Positions 52,102 through 61,087 of a DNA stretch of 64,000 nucleotides are shown piece after piece. Position 1 is the first letter of the stretch; each line of letters begins with the position of its first letter. The DNA comes from Falsigemmobacter faecalis (lineage in GTDB: Bacteria > Pseudomonadota > Alphaproteobacteria > Rhodobacterales > Rhodobacteraceae). Below the pieces are notes generated by a model, which saw nothing but the letters and a program-made list of their open reading frames with translations, searched no databases and was not told where the DNA came from. The DNA lies in assembly GCF_003863335.1 (NCBI RefSeq), contig NZ_RRAZ01000005.1, positions 62,001 through 126,000 of the forward strand, written 5' to 3'. Both the position numbers and the translations under genes were made by a program.

Positions 52102-52224
52102 CTTCCTCCCCTGAAGATCATCACACGCCTCACGCCGATGTGCCCTGGCTTTTGCTGTGTCAGGCCTCGCTTTCCTTGCTCTTCCGGCGGTCAGACGGGA
52201 TGATGGGCGCAGAGGGAGGATCCG

Positions 52225-52824
52225 ATGAAATCCATGTTCTTAGCCTTATCGCTTTTGCCCGCCATCGCCTGGGCAGAGCCTGTGGTCCTGCCGGAGCTTT
52301 ATAACGTCACCGGTGTCGGGGCGGGGGATATGCTCAATATCCGCGCCGAACCCTCGGCCAGCGCCCCGATCCTCGGGCGTCTTGCGCCTGACCGCGTGCA
52401 GATTGAGGTGACGGGGCAGTCTTCTGACGGGGCCTGGGCGCAGATCAATGCGGGCGAGGGCAGCGGCTGGGTGGCCATGCGCTATCTGAGCTTCCCCGGC
52501 TCTCTCTGGCAGAGCGGGCAACTGCCCGAGGGGCTGGCCTGCTTTGGCACGGAGCCCTTCTGGGATCTGCGTCAAAGCGGCAGCAGCCTGCATCTGCGCA
52601 GCCCTGACAGCGGTGAGCAGAGTTATGCAATCACCTCGGTCAGTGATCGGGGCTTTCCCGAGGACCGGATCCGCGCGGTTCAGGCCGGTGATCTGACGGC
52701 GGTGATCTTTCCGCAGGACTGCTCGGATGGCATGTCTGAGCGCAGCTTTGCGCTGCAGGTGGTGCTGTCGCTGCGGGGTGGTGAGCGGCCGATGCTCTCG
52801 GGCTGCTGCTCGATTGCGCCCTGA
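52225..52824 (+). CDS. Secreted SH3-domain protein with COG3650-like C-terminal domain
   Basis: A 199-residue protein: signal peptide (MKSMFLALSLLPAIAWA), then a bacterial SH3 domain (YNVTGVGAGDMLNIRAEPSASAPILGRLAPDRVQIEVTG...WAQIN..EGSGWVAMRYL). A second domain starts with ACFGTEPFWDLRQSG, a hallmark of COG3650-type envelope proteins, and has further cysteines (QDCSDGM, SGCCSIAP). It is periplasmic, probably wall-associated; the precise role is unknown. GAGGGAGGATCCG precedes the ATG. It ends 3 bases from the convergent cytochrome gene, with no terminator between. Confidence 0.85.
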   Translation: MKSMFLALSLLPAIAWAEPVVLPELYNVTGVGAGDMLNIRAEPSASAPILGRLAPDRVQIEVTGQSSDGAWAQINAGEGSGWVAMRYLSFPGSLWQSGQLPEGLACFGTEPFWDLRQSGSSLHLRSPDSGEQSYAITSVSDRGFPEDRIRAVQAGDLTAVIFPQDCSDGMSERSFALQVVLSLRGGERPMLSGCCSIAP

Positions 52825-52827
52825 GGT

Positions 52828-53139
52828 TCAGCGAACCTGAATCGAGTCGAGATAGAGCAAAAGCGGCTCGATCTCATCGGCTTCCAGCACGAATTCCGGC
52901 ATCTCATGGCTGACGGCAATGCCCTCGGCCAGTGCTTCTGCCAGATAATCAATCGGATAGAGCCGCGCCACAAACCGAAAGGGGATCGAGCGCGGGTTCG
53001 GGCTGTGATCCGTGCTGCCCACCGCATGGCAGCGCGCGCAATTGGCCTCGGTAAAGGCGCGGCCTTTGGCAAGGGCGGCCTCATCGGCAGGGGCGGGCGT
53101 GGCAAGGAAGGGCAGCAGCAGAAGGGGCAGGGCGCGCAT
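52828..53139 (-). CDS. Small c-type cytochrome
   Basis: A 103-residue protein with a signal peptide (MRALPLLLLPFLATPAPA), a single haem motif CARCH (C34, C37, H38) and a probable axial Met in SHEMPEFVLE. The mature protein of about 84 residues resembles class I cytochromes c of Rhodobacteraceae found beside rpoD. It is a periplasmic electron carrier with unknown partner. The start at 53139 follows CGGAGAA and gives the signal peptide; upstream in-frame codons overlap the rpoD terminator. Confidence 0.88.
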   Translation of the reverse strand: MRALPLLLLPFLATPAPADEAALAKGRAFTEANCARCHAVGSTDHSPNPRSIPFRFVARLYPIDYLAEALAEGIAVSHEMPEFVLEADEIEPLLLYLDSIQVR

Positions 53140-53186
53140 GGGGTTCTCCGTTCCCGGGCCTTCTGCCACAGCCCGGCAGAAAGCAA

Positions 53187-53216
53187 AACGCCGGCTCTGA
53201 GGACAGAGCCGGCGTT
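53187..53216 (-). terminator. Intrinsic terminator of rpoD
   Basis: A 13-bp perfect stem (AACGCCGGCTCTG / CAGAGCCGGCGTT, loop of 4) with a TTTTGCTTT tail on the minus strand, 18 bases after the rpoD stop. Confidence 0.92.
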
Positions 53217-53233
53217 GTTGCATTTTCAGCAGA

Positions 53234-55234
53234 TTACTGGTCGAGGAAGCTGCGAAGCTTGCGCGACCGCGAGGGGTGCTTCAGCTTGCGCAGCGCCTTG
53301 GCCTCAATCTGACGGATCCGTTCGCGGGTCACGCTGAACTGCTGGCCGACTTCCTCAAGGGTGTGGTCGGTGTTCATGCCGATGCCAAAGCGCATCCGCA
53401 AAACACGCTCTTCGCGCGGGGTCAGCGAGGCGAGCACACGGGTCGTGGTCTCTTTCAGGTTTTCCTGAATCGCCGAATCCAGCGGAAGAACCGCGTTTTT
53501 GTCCTCGATGAAATCGCCGAGCTGGCTGTCTTCTTCGTCCCCGATCGGGGTTTCCAGCGAGATCGGTTCTTTGGCGATCTTCATCACCTTGCGAACCTTC
53601 TCCAGCGGCATCTGCAGCTTTTCGGCCAGCTCTTCCGGGGTCGGCTCACGGCCGATCTCATGGAGCATCTGACGGCCGGTGCGGACCAGCTTGTTGATCG
53701 TCTCGATCATATGGACCGGGATACGGATGGTCCGTGCCTGATCGGCGATCGAGCGGGTGATCGCCTGACGGATCCACCAGGTCGCATAGGTCGAGAACTT
53801 ATAGCCGCGGCGGTATTCGAACTTATCCACGGCCTTCATCAGACCGATGTTGCCTTCCTGGATCAGGTCGAGGAACTGCAGACCGCGGTTGGTGTATTTC
53901 TTCGCAATCGAGATCACCAGACGAAGGTTGGCTTCCACCATTTCCTTCTTAGCCTGACGGGCTTCTTTCTCGCCCTTCTGGACCTGGTTCACGATGCGGC
54001 GGAATTCCGAGATATCGACGCCGATATATTGGCCGACCTGGGCCATATCGCCGCGAAGCTCTTCGACCTGGGCGCGGTTCTTTTCAATCAGCGCCGTCCA
54101 GCCGCGGCCGCCTTTGGCGGACATGCGGTCGATCCAGGTCGGGTCCAGTTCGTAGCCCTGGTATTCCTGGATGAACTCCTGGCGGTTGATGCGGGCCTGA
54201 TCCGCCAGCTTCACCATGCCCGAGTTGATCGACATGATCCGGCGGTTGATACCGTAGATCTGGTCGACCAGCGCTTCGATCCGGTTGTTGTGCAGGTGCA
54301 GCTCGTTCACCAGCATAACGATTTCCGAGCGGAGCTTTTGATAAGCGGCCTCATCGGCGGCCGAATATTTGCTCTTTTCGGACATCGTCGCGGTCATCCG
54401 CAGATCCTGCATTTCTGCAAGGGTCTCATAGTCGCGGGCGATGACTTCCAGGGTTTCGAGAACCTTGGGCTTCAGCGCCGCTTCCATGGCGGCAAGCGAC
54501 ATGTTCGACGCGTCATCGTCGTCCTCATCGTCATCGCCGCGCGACAGAAGATTTCCGTCGGCGTCATATTCCGGCTCAGACGACGTGCGGCGCGGGGCTG
54601 CCGAGGCCTCGGCGCTGCCCGGCTCGATGCCCTCGATCTCAGCGCCTTCGAGGCCTTCCTCCCCCTCGACCGAGCGGCCGAAGGTCGCTTCAAGGTCGAT
54701 CACGTCGCGCAGAAGAATGTCTTCCGACAGAAGTTCGTCGCGCCAGATCGTGATAGCCTGGAAGGTCAGCGGGCTTTCACAAAGCCCGGCGATCATGGTG
54801 TTGCGGCCGGCCTCGATGCGCTTGGCGATGGCGATTTCGCCCTCGCGCGACAAAAGCTCCACCGAGCCCATCTCACGCAGATACATCCGCACCGGGTCAT
54901 CGGTGCGGTCCAGCGTCTCAGACTGCACGCCGGCAATCGCGATCTCACGCGAGCCCGAGCCGGTTTCCACCAGCTCACCCGCGGTCTCGCCTTCTTCGAC
55001 TTCTTCTTCCTCGATGACGTTGATGCCCATTTCTGAGAGCATCGACATAACGTCTTCGATCTGTTCCGATGCCACCTGCTCGGGCGGCAGAACCGTGTTC
55101 AGCTGCTCGTAGGTGATAAAGCCCCGCTCACGCGCATCGGCGATCATCTTCCGGACAGCAGCCTGGCTCATGTCCAGGGTGATTTCGGCGTCCTGTTCGG
55201 CCGGCTTGACGTCGTCGGTGTCCTTCATCGCCAT
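53234..55234 (-). CDS. rpoD: Primary sigma factor RpoD
   Basis: A 666-residue housekeeping sigma-70 factor that directs RNA polymerase to promoters. Region 1.1 is at the N-terminus, followed by an acidic alphaproteobacterial linker and non-conserved region ([12 protein letters not shown] near residue 236). Region 2 has [37 protein letters not shown], then region 3. Region 4 has [40 protein letters not shown] as -35-binding helix-turn-helix. AAGGAG lies 5 bases before the ATG. It follows dnaG at 92 bp, the conserved dnaG-rpoD macromolecular-synthesis arrangement. Confidence 0.97.
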   Translation of the reverse strand: MAMKDTDDVKPAEQDAEITLDMSQAAVRKMIADARERGFITYEQLNTVLPPEQVASEQIEDVMSMLSEMGINVIEEEEVEEGETAGELVETGSGSREIAIAGVQSETLDRTDDPVRMYLREMGSVELLSREGEIAIAKRIEAGRNTMIAGLCESPLTFQAITIWRDELLSEDILLRDVIDLEATFGRSVEGEEGLEGAEIEGIEPGSAEASAAPRRTSSEPEYDADGNLLSRGDDDEDDDDASNMSLAAMEAALKPKVLETLEVIARDYETLAEMQDLRMTATMSEKSKYSAADEAAYQKLRSEIVMLVNELHLHNNRIEALVDQIYGINRRIMSINSGMVKLADQARINRQEFIQEYQGYELDPTWIDRMSAKGGRGWTALIEKNRAQVEELRGDMAQVGQYIGVDISEFRRIVNQVQKGEKEARQAKKEMVEANLRLVISIAKKYTNRGLQFLDLIQEGNIGLMKAVDKFEYRRGYKFSTYATWWIRQAITRSIADQARTIRIPVHMIETINKLVRTGRQMLHEIGREPTPEELAEKLQMPLEKVRKVMKIAKEPISLETPIGDEEDSQLGDFIEDKNAVLPLDSAIQENLKETTTRVLASLTPREERVLRMRFGIGMNTDHTLEEVGQQFSVTRERIRQIEAKALRKLKHPSRSRKLRSFLDQ

Positions 55235-55326
55235 GGATGCTCCTTACGCGCGTATGGCCCGGTGAGTCGCGAATCACCCGGGCCCGATCTTTCACTCAAT
55301 ACCGCGAATCGCGGCGAGGGGAAGCC

Positions 55327-57282
55327 TCAGCTCCGCTTCTTTACCCAAACCTGCGAATCAATGAGGCTTTGCAGGTGGCCTGAAAGGGCAGAACGGTCTT
55401 CACCAAGGTCACTCGAATCCTCATTACTCACTCGTCCGGCCCGGTTGACGGCCTCTGCCGCCTGTCCGAGCCGCCATGTCAGGCCCTCATCGGCAAGGGC
55501 CTCAACTTCATCCATCGCTTCCGCAATTTCCCGCCGTGCGGCACGGCGGGCTTCCAGCTTGGCGAATTCCTCAGCAAGGCACATACGTGCAGAACTGATA
55601 TCTGACGGATTTCGCAAAGCCGGAACAATAGAGACATGGCGCATGGCCATCAGGGTTTCAAGGTCACCCGCCCCGAGGGAGCGGATGATTTCTTCCGGCC
55701 GCTCGGTCAGCAGCGCCCGAAACAGGGTCTGACGCAGAGACTGACAGACCGGATCAAGACAATCCATCATCGAAAGCGAAGTTTCGAATTCCGCCATCAA
55801 TGCCGGGAAATGGGCCAGCAGCGCAAGGATCACCGCTTCGCGCAGACGCTCTTCGACGGCGGTGCCTTCCGAGGCCAGCAGCGAGTTGAGTGCGCCGGGG
55901 CTGGGCGCGATCGCCTGTGGCGCTGTGCCACGCCCGCCTGGCGCGTTGCGCGGGCGCAGATGCTTGGGCGGCAGGAAGCCGCGGGGGGCGGCCACACCGG
56001 TGCCAAAGAGCTCTTCGCGCAGGCGTTTGAGTTCCAGCCCGTAATGCGTCCGGATCGAGGGATCCGCGATCTTGCCCAAAAGCGTGCGCAAAGATTTATC
56101 GAGTGCTGCGCGGCGCTCGGGGCTGTCGATGACCTTGCCTTCGGTCTCGCGGGTCCAGATCAGCCGCGCCATGGGCTGGGCCTTCTTAAGGACGCGCTGG
56201 AAGGCCTGGGGCCCCTCAGCCTTGATCAGATCATCGGGGTCCAGCCCCTGGGGCAGCACCGCAAAGCGCAGACCCTTGCCCGCGACCAGCAGCGGCAGTG
56301 CCAGATCAATCACCCGCAGCGCGGCACGGGTGCCCGCGGCATCGCCGTCGAGCGCGATCACCGGCTCATCGGAGATGCGCCACAAAAGCGCCAGCTGATC
56401 GGCGGTGACGGCGGTGCCCAGAGGGGCCACCGTGGCCTGAAAGCCCGCCTCAGAGAGGGCGATGACATCCATATAGCCCTCAGCCACCACCAGGGGCTGG
56501 CCCTTGCCAGCCGCCTCCCGGGCGGGGCCGTGGTTAAAGAGCGAGCGGCCCTTGTCGAAAAGCGCGGTCTCAGGCCCGTTGAGGTATTTCGCCTGAGCAT
56601 TGGGATCAAGCGCCCGCCCGCCCAGCGAAATCGCACGGCCCCGCGCATCGCGGATCGGAAAGATCACCCGGCCGCGGAAACGGTCAAAGGGCGCGCCGCC
56701 GTCATCGGGCTTGATGGCAAGGCCCGCTTCCACCACCTGCTCAGGGGTGAAGCCTTTGGCGATCAGCGCCTGGGTCAGGCCGTTGCGGATATTGGGCGCC
56801 CAGCCGATCTGCCAGCGGTCCTGGGCCTGCTCGGTCAGGCGGCGGCGGGCCAGATAGTCGCGCGCCTGCTGGCCCTGAGAGCCGCGCAGCATCAGGCGGT
56901 AGTGCTGAACCGCGGCTTCCATGACTTCCGTCAGCTTGCCGCGTTTGTCGGCGACCTGGGCGGCCCTTGGGTCGCGGGCAGGCATCTGCACCCCGGCCTC
57001 CCGGGCGAGGATCTCCACCGCCTCCATGAAGGCGACGTTTTCGCTGTTCATCACAAAGGAGACAGCATCGCCCTTGGCCTGGCAGCCGAAGCAATAATAA
57101 TAGCCCTTGCGGTCATCCACATGAAAAGACGCAGATTTTTCCTGGTGAAACGGGCAGGGTGCCCACCAGTCGCCCTTGCCCTGGTTCGACTTGCGGGGAT
57201 CCCATGTGACTTTGCGCCCGACGACCTGTGCGAGCGACAGTCGGTTGCGCAGTTCATCAAGGAAACCAGGGGGCAGGGACAT
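55327..57282 (-). CDS. dnaG: DNA primase DnaG
   Basis: A 651-residue primase that makes RNA primers at the replication fork. The N-terminal zinc finger has C43, H46, C64 and C67 (CPFHQEKSASFHVDDRKGYYYCFGC). The TOPRIM core has PLVVAEGYMDVIALSEAGFQ and VIALDGDAAGTRAA; a C-terminal helical domain for DnaB contact follows. The start at 57282 gives the family N-terminus MSLPPGFLDELRNRLSLAQVV. There is no Shine-Dalgarno sequence before it; instead a TATAAT sits 6 bases upstream, so the message is probably leaderless. Confidence 0.96.
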   Translation of the reverse strand: MSLPPGFLDELRNRLSLAQVVGRKVTWDPRKSNQGKGDWWAPCPFHQEKSASFHVDDRKGYYYCFGCQAKGDAVSFVMNSENVAFMEAVEILAREAGVQMPARDPRAAQVADKRGKLTEVMEAAVQHYRLMLRGSQGQQARDYLARRRLTEQAQDRWQIGWAPNIRNGLTQALIAKGFTPEQVVEAGLAIKPDDGGAPFDRFRGRVIFPIRDARGRAISLGGRALDPNAQAKYLNGPETALFDKGRSLFNHGPAREAAGKGQPLVVAEGYMDVIALSEAGFQATVAPLGTAVTADQLALLWRISDEPVIALDGDAAGTRAALRVIDLALPLLVAGKGLRFAVLPQGLDPDDLIKAEGPQAFQRVLKKAQPMARLIWTRETEGKVIDSPERRAALDKSLRTLLGKIADPSIRTHYGLELKRLREELFGTGVAAPRGFLPPKHLRPRNAPGGRGTAPQAIAPSPGALNSLLASEGTAVEERLREAVILALLAHFPALMAEFETSLSMMDCLDPVCQSLRQTLFRALLTERPEEIIRSLGAGDLETLMAMRHVSIVPALRNPSDISSARMCLAEEFAKLEARRAARREIAEAMDEVEALADEGLTWRLGQAAEAVNRAGRVSNEDSSDLGEDRSALSGHLQSLIDSQVWVKKRS

Positions 57283-57288
57283 GGGGGA

Positions 57289-57317
57289 ATTATAAGCCGG
57301 GTTACAGGGATTGGCAC
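57289..57317 (-). promoter_or_regulatory. Sigma-70-type promoter of dnaG, leaderless start
   Basis: On the minus strand a perfect -10 TATAAT (57289-57294) lies 17 bp after a 4-of-6 match to -35 (GTGCCA, 57312-57317). Only TCCCCC separates the -10 from the dnaG ATG, which places transcription start at or next to the A of the start codon. Confidence 0.6.
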
Positions 57318-57401
57318 CCTGTGCTTTCGCAAAGTGTCAGAGAGAGCCGCAGAGGGCAGCCCGGTCTTCTAGACCGGAGCCGCCTGGCCTGCAACGGGGC
57401 T

Positions 57402-58565
57402 TCAGCTGTAGCGGGTAAAGAAGCCCTCAGGGACCAGCAGGTTGTCGCGGCGGATGTTGTGAATGTCACGCTCACCGCACAAAGCCATGCTCAGATCCAG
57501 CTCACGCCGGATCAGTTCCAGCGCGGTGGTCACACCCTTTTGCCCCATGGCACCCAGGCCATAGACGAAAGAGCGCCCGATATAGGTCCCCTTTGCCCCG
57601 AGTGCGAGCGCCTTCAGCACGTCCTGGCCCGAGCGGATGCCGCCATCGAGATGGACCTCCACCTGATCGCCGACCGCATCCATGATCGCAGGCAGCATCC
57701 GGATGGAAGACAGCGCCCCGTCGAGCTGACGCCCGCCGTGGTTTGAGACCACAATGGCATCGGCCCCGACTTTGGCGGCCATCTTCGCGTCTTCGGCATC
57801 CAGGATCCCCTTCAGGATCACCTTGCCGCCCCACATCTCTTTCAGCTTCGCGATCTTGTTCCAGTCAAGCTGGGGATCAAACTGCTCGGCGGTCCAGCTC
57901 GACAGCGAGGAGGTATCGCCGACATTCTTCGCGTGACCGACGATATTGCCAAAGCTGCGCCGTTTGGTCTGCAGCATCCCCATGCCCCAGCGCCAGCGCA
58001 GCGCCAGATCGGCCAGGGTCGCAGGCGTCAGCTTCGGCGGCGCGGAGAGGCCGTTTTTCAGATCCTTATGGCGCTGCCCGAGGATCTGCAGATCGAGCGT
58101 AATCACCAGGGCCGAGACTTTCGCCGCCTTCGCCCGCTCAATCAGGCGGCGCACGAAATCCTCATCCCGCATGACATAAAGCTGAAACCAGAAGGGCCGC
58201 GTGGTATGGGCGGCGACATCTTCCAGCGAACAGATCGACATGGTCGAGAGCGTGAAGGGCACGCCAAAGGCTTCGGCCGCGCGGGCGGCCAGGATCTCAC
58301 CATCGGCATGCTGCATCCCCGTCATACCCACCGGAGCCAGCGCCACCGGCATGGTGACATCCTGGCCGATCATCTGCGAGCGCAGGTTGCGGTTCGACAT
58401 ATCCACCGCCACTTTCTGGCGCAGACGGATCTCAGAGAAATCGGCGGTATTGTCGCGGAAAGTCTGCTCGGTCCAGGCCCCGGATTCGGCATAATCGTAA
58501 AACATCTTCGGCGCGCGGCGCTTGTAGATGCGGCGCAGATCTTCGATGCAGGTGATAGCGGCCAT
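57402..58565 (-). CDS. lldD: FMN-dependent L-lactate dehydrogenase (LldD family)
   Basis: A 387-residue alpha-hydroxy-acid oxidase family enzyme that feeds electrons from L-lactate to the respiratory chain at the inner membrane. It starts AAITCIEDLRRIYKRRAPKMFYDYAESGAW and has VALAPVGMTGMQHADGEILAARAA, WFQLYVMRDEDF, LVITLDLQILGQRHKD, the active-site SNHGGRQLDGALSSI and DGGIRSGQDVLKALALGAKGTYIGR. I chose the ATG at 58565, preceded by CCGGAGGGACCG; an upstream ATG at 58589 would swallow that site. Other hydroxy acids are possible substrates. It is a single gene. Confidence 0.9.
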   Translation of the reverse strand: MAAITCIEDLRRIYKRRAPKMFYDYAESGAWTEQTFRDNTADFSEIRLRQKVAVDMSNRNLRSQMIGQDVTMPVALAPVGMTGMQHADGEILAARAAEAFGVPFTLSTMSICSLEDVAAHTTRPFWFQLYVMRDEDFVRRLIERAKAAKVSALVITLDLQILGQRHKDLKNGLSAPPKLTPATLADLALRWRWGMGMLQTKRRSFGNIVGHAKNVGDTSSLSSWTAEQFDPQLDWNKIAKLKEMWGGKVILKGILDAEDAKMAAKVGADAIVVSNHGGRQLDGALSSIRMLPAIMDAVGDQVEVHLDGGIRSGQDVLKALALGAKGTYIGRSFVYGLGAMGQKGVTTALELIRRELDLSMALCGERDIHNIRRDNLLVPEGFFTRYS

Positions 58566-58620
58566 CGGTCCCTCCGGTATTTTTGCCAAGCTTTGCCAGG
58601 CCCGTGGGCAGGCTGCAATG

Positions 58621-58649
58621 AAAAAGCGGCCCCCCCTGCGGGAGGCCGC
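58621..58649 (-). terminator. Intrinsic terminator of the peroxiredoxin gene
   Basis: On the minus strand a GCGGCC...GGCCGC stem, extended by CCC/GGG pairs inside, is followed by TTTTTCATT, 22 bases after the gene's stop. Confidence 0.85.
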
Positions 58650-58671
58650 CTGTCACAGGTCTGAAACCCGC

Positions 58672-59157
58672 TCAGATTTCGGCAAGAAGCGCTTCGCCGC
58701 CCGAAATCTCGCAGACGCCGGGGCTTGCTTCCAGCTGCAGTTTTTCGACCACGCCATCAACCACATACATCGCATAGCGCTTGGAGCGGCCGATCAGACC
58801 CGCTGCCGCGCCGTCAAAGCTCAGCCCCAGGGCTTTGGTGTAATCGCCCGCGTCTGACAGCATGGTGATGCCCGCTGCCGTAGCACCAGTGGCCTCGCCC
58901 CAGGCTTTCATCACGAAGACATCGTTCACCGCGACGCAGACCACTTCGTCCACGCCTTTGGCTTTGAACTGATCGATGGTGCGCACAAAGCTCGGCACAT
59001 GGGCCGAGTGGCAGGTGGGGGTGAAAGCGCCCGGCACCGCGAAGATCACGACCTTGCGGCCTTTGGTGAGAGCGCCGGTCGAGACCGCTTCGGGGCCATT
59101 GGCGCCCAGACGGATCAGATTGGCCTCAGGCAGTTTATCACCGGCAGAAATGGTCAT
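58672..59157 (-). CDS. Peroxiredoxin, Prx5/glutaredoxin-dependent type
   Basis: A 161-residue thiol peroxidase reducing hydrogen peroxide and organic hydroperoxides. The peroxidatic Cys49 is in VPGAFTPTCHSAHVPSF, the Prx5 signature. Other cysteines are in EVVCVAVND and SPGVCEISGG near the C-terminus, the latter a possible resolving residue. I chose the ATG at 59157 (MTISAGDKLPEANL), preceded by CGAGGAGACCCCG; 17 more codons upstream are open but not conserved-looking. It is divergent from the FAD reductase gene, so both may answer to redox stress. Confidence 0.93.
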   Translation of the reverse strand: MTISAGDKLPEANLIRLGANGPEAVSTGALTKGRKVVIFAVPGAFTPTCHSAHVPSFVRTIDQFKAKGVDEVVCVAVNDVFVMKAWGEATGATAAGITMLSDAGDYTKALGLSFDGAAAGLIGRSKRYAMYVVDGVVEKLQLEASPGVCEISGGEALLAEI

Positions 59158-59234
59158 CGGGGTCTCCTCGCGCGTTGCATTTGACAGGGAGCAAACTATA
59201 GGCTCCAACCTCGGTTTGACCAGAGGGGGCGCAT

Positions 59235-60434
59235 ATGGATGTGGTGATAGTCGGGGCCGGTCAGGCCGGTGCGGCGGCGGCGGCGAAATTACGTGCGCTG
59301 GCCCCTGAGGCAGGGATCACGCTGCTGGGTGCGGAACCCGCGGCCCCCTACCAGCGCCCGCCGCTGTCCAAGGGCTATCTGCTGGGCGAGATGCCGCTGG
59401 AGCGTCTGATGCTGCGCGCCCCCGATTTCTGGGAGTTGCAGCGCATCGATCTGCGCACCGGGGTTGAGGTGAGCGCGATCGACCGGGAGGCCAAAGCGGT
59501 TGAGACCTCTCAGGGGCGCTTTTCCTATGATCATCTGATCCTTGCCACCGGCTCGCGCCCGCGGCGCTGGCCGGCGGATCGGGGGGGCGATCTGGCGGGG
59601 ATCTATCCGGTGCGTGCGCTTGTCGATGTGGATGCCATGGCCCCCGAATATGCTGAGGGCCGCCATGTGCTGATCCTTGGCGGCGGCTATATCGGGCTGG
59701 AGGCTGCGGCCGTGGCCCGCAAAAAGGGCCTGCGGGTGACGCTGGTCGAGGCGGCACCGCGCATCCTGCAACGTGTGGCCGCACCCGAGACCTCGACCTG
59801 GTTTCGTGACCTGCACCAGGCGCGGGGCGTTGCGATCATCGAAGGCACCGGGGTCGAGCGTCTGACCGGAGCGGCGGGCCGCGTCACCGGGGCCGAGCTG
59901 GCCGATGGCCGTCACATCGCCTGTGATTTCGTGATCCTGGGCATCGGCATTCTGCCTGAGACCGGCCTCGCCGAAGCGGCGGGCCTTATGATCGACAACG
60001 GGATTGCCACCGACCTGCGCGGGCGCACCTCGGATCCGGCGATCTGGGCGATCGGCGATTGTGCAAGCTTTCCCACCGTAGCCGGGCGCATCCGCCTGGA
60101 ATCGGTGCCCCATGCCATCGATATGGGCGACTGCGTGGCGGCGGATCTCGCGGGGCAGGGTGCGGATTATCAGCCAAAGCCCTGGTTCTGGTCGGATCAA
60201 TATGAGGTCAAGCTGCAGATCGCGGGGCTGAACACCGGCTATGACCGGGTGATTGTGCGCGATGCGCCACCCGCCCGCTCGCATTGGTATTACCAGGGCG
60301 GGCGTCTGCTGGCGGTGGATGCGATGAACGATCCGCGCGCCTTCATGATCGCGCGCCGTTTGATTGAGGCGGGCCGCAGTGCCGATCCGGCGCTCGTTGC
60401 CGATCCGGCAACGGATCTCAAAACCCTGATGTGA
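59235..60434 (+). CDS. NAD(P)H-dependent FAD ferredoxin/rubredoxin reductase-like protein
   Basis: A 399-residue two-dinucleotide-fold flavoprotein: FAD motif VVIVGAGQAGAAAAAKLR at the start, PPLSKGYLLGEMPLERLMLR, and the NAD(P)H motif HVLILGGGYIGLEAAAVARKKGLRVTLVE. FAD-binding DPAIWAIGDCASFP and C-terminal KPWFWSDQYEVKLQIAG are typical of ferredoxin reductases serving dioxygenases and P450s. No ferredoxin gene is adjacent, so the redox partner is elsewhere. It shares a 77-bp divergent promoter region with the peroxiredoxin gene. Confidence 0.9.
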   Translation: MDVVIVGAGQAGAAAAAKLRALAPEAGITLLGAEPAAPYQRPPLSKGYLLGEMPLERLMLRAPDFWELQRIDLRTGVEVSAIDREAKAVETSQGRFSYDHLILATGSRPRRWPADRGGDLAGIYPVRALVDVDAMAPEYAEGRHVLILGGGYIGLEAAAVARKKGLRVTLVEAAPRILQRVAAPETSTWFRDLHQARGVAIIEGTGVERLTGAAGRVTGAELADGRHIACDFVILGIGILPETGLAEAAGLMIDNGIATDLRGRTSDPAIWAIGDCASFPTVAGRIRLESVPHAIDMGDCVAADLAGQGADYQPKPWFWSDQYEVKLQIAGLNTGYDRVIVRDAPPARSHWYYQGGRLLAVDAMNDPRAFMIARRLIEAGRSADPALVADPATDLKTLM

Positions 60435-60517
60435 CCTGCGACACCTGAGAGCGCCGCCGCCGCCTTTCGCGCGGCGGCCATCGCGGCTATGGTCGCGGCG
60501 AATTTCGGAGAACCCCC

Positions 60518-61087
60518 ATGCGCATCATTTCCGGCCAGTTTCGTGGCCTGCATCTGGCCGATGTCGGCGAAGGCGATCAGGCGGCGCATCTGCGCCCGAC
60601 CACCGACCGCGTGCGCGAATCGATCTTCAATCTGCTGGTGAACGGCAATTACGGCGATCCGGTGCGCGGCGCCCGCGTGCTTGATCTCTTTGCCGGAACC
60701 GGTGCGCTGGGCCTTGAGGCCCTGAGCCGCGGTGCGGTGAAGGTCGCCATGGTCGATGACGGTGCCGCCGCCCGCGCGCTTCAGCGCCGCAATGTCGAGA
60801 AGATGCGCGCCATGGGCGTGACCGAGATCTGGCGCCGCGATGCCACGCGCCTCGGGATCAACCGCGGTGCGGGCTATGATCTGATCTTCCTCGATCCGCC
60901 CTATGGTCTGGGTCTGGGCGAAAAGGCTCTCGCCTCGGCGCTGGAGGGCAAGTGGATCGCCCCCGGTGCCATGGTGGTCTGGGAGGAGAGTTCCGCCCCC
61001 CTTCTCCCTGCGCCCTTTCAGATGCTCGATCAGCGCAAATATGGCGATACCATCGTCACGCTGCTGCGTATGCCGGACGCGGGCTGA
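60518..61087 (+). CDS. rsmD: 16S rRNA guanine-966 N2-methyltransferase RsmD
   Basis: A 189-residue SAM-dependent methyltransferase acting on assembled 30S-type particles. It starts MRIISGQFRGLHL, has the LRPTTDRVRESIFNLL box, the SAM loop VLDLFAGTGALGLEALSRGA and the catalytic LIFLDPPYG (DPPY class for base-amino methylation). Its TGA overlaps the ATG of the next gene, so the two are translationally coupled. Confidence 0.95.
   Translation: MRIISGQFRGLHLADVGEGDQAAHLRPTTDRVRESIFNLLVNGNYGDPVRGARVLDLFAGTGALGLEALSRGAVKVAMVDDGAAARALQRRNVEKMRAMGVTEIWRRDATRLGINRGAGYDLIFLDPPYGLGLGEKALASALEGKWIAPGAMVVWEESSAPLLPAPFQMLDQRKYGDTIVTLLRMPDAG

Larger units (their letters stand above)
51528..52111. repeat. 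248-bp tandem array carrying tRNA-Phe
   Basis: Two full 248-bp units followed by a partial third. Each begins AGTGCCCGG with a complete tRNA-Phe and about 172 bp of spacer. The two spacers are the same apart from one visible T/C change near 51611/51859. The third copy diverges 10 bases after its CCA end. The array looks like a recent unequal-recombination product. Confidence 0.92.

Noticed and set aside
51528-52111. CRISPR-like or satellite array
   Set aside because: The repeat unit is 248 bp with a whole tRNA inside; there are no short direct repeats with variable spacers and no cas genes.
53276-55036. Long open frame antisense to rpoD (586 codons), and similar ones antisense to dnaG, trmFO, mraY and others
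   Set aside because: High GC makes long antisense frames common. They follow the codon phase of the real genes, lack ribosome-binding sites and show His/Arg/Gly-rich composition without domains.
58566-58600. GGTATTTTTGCCAAG near the lldD start as a fourth copy of the GAGTATTT box
   Set aside because: It matches only part of the box, is upstream of a gene start and has no hairpin next to it.
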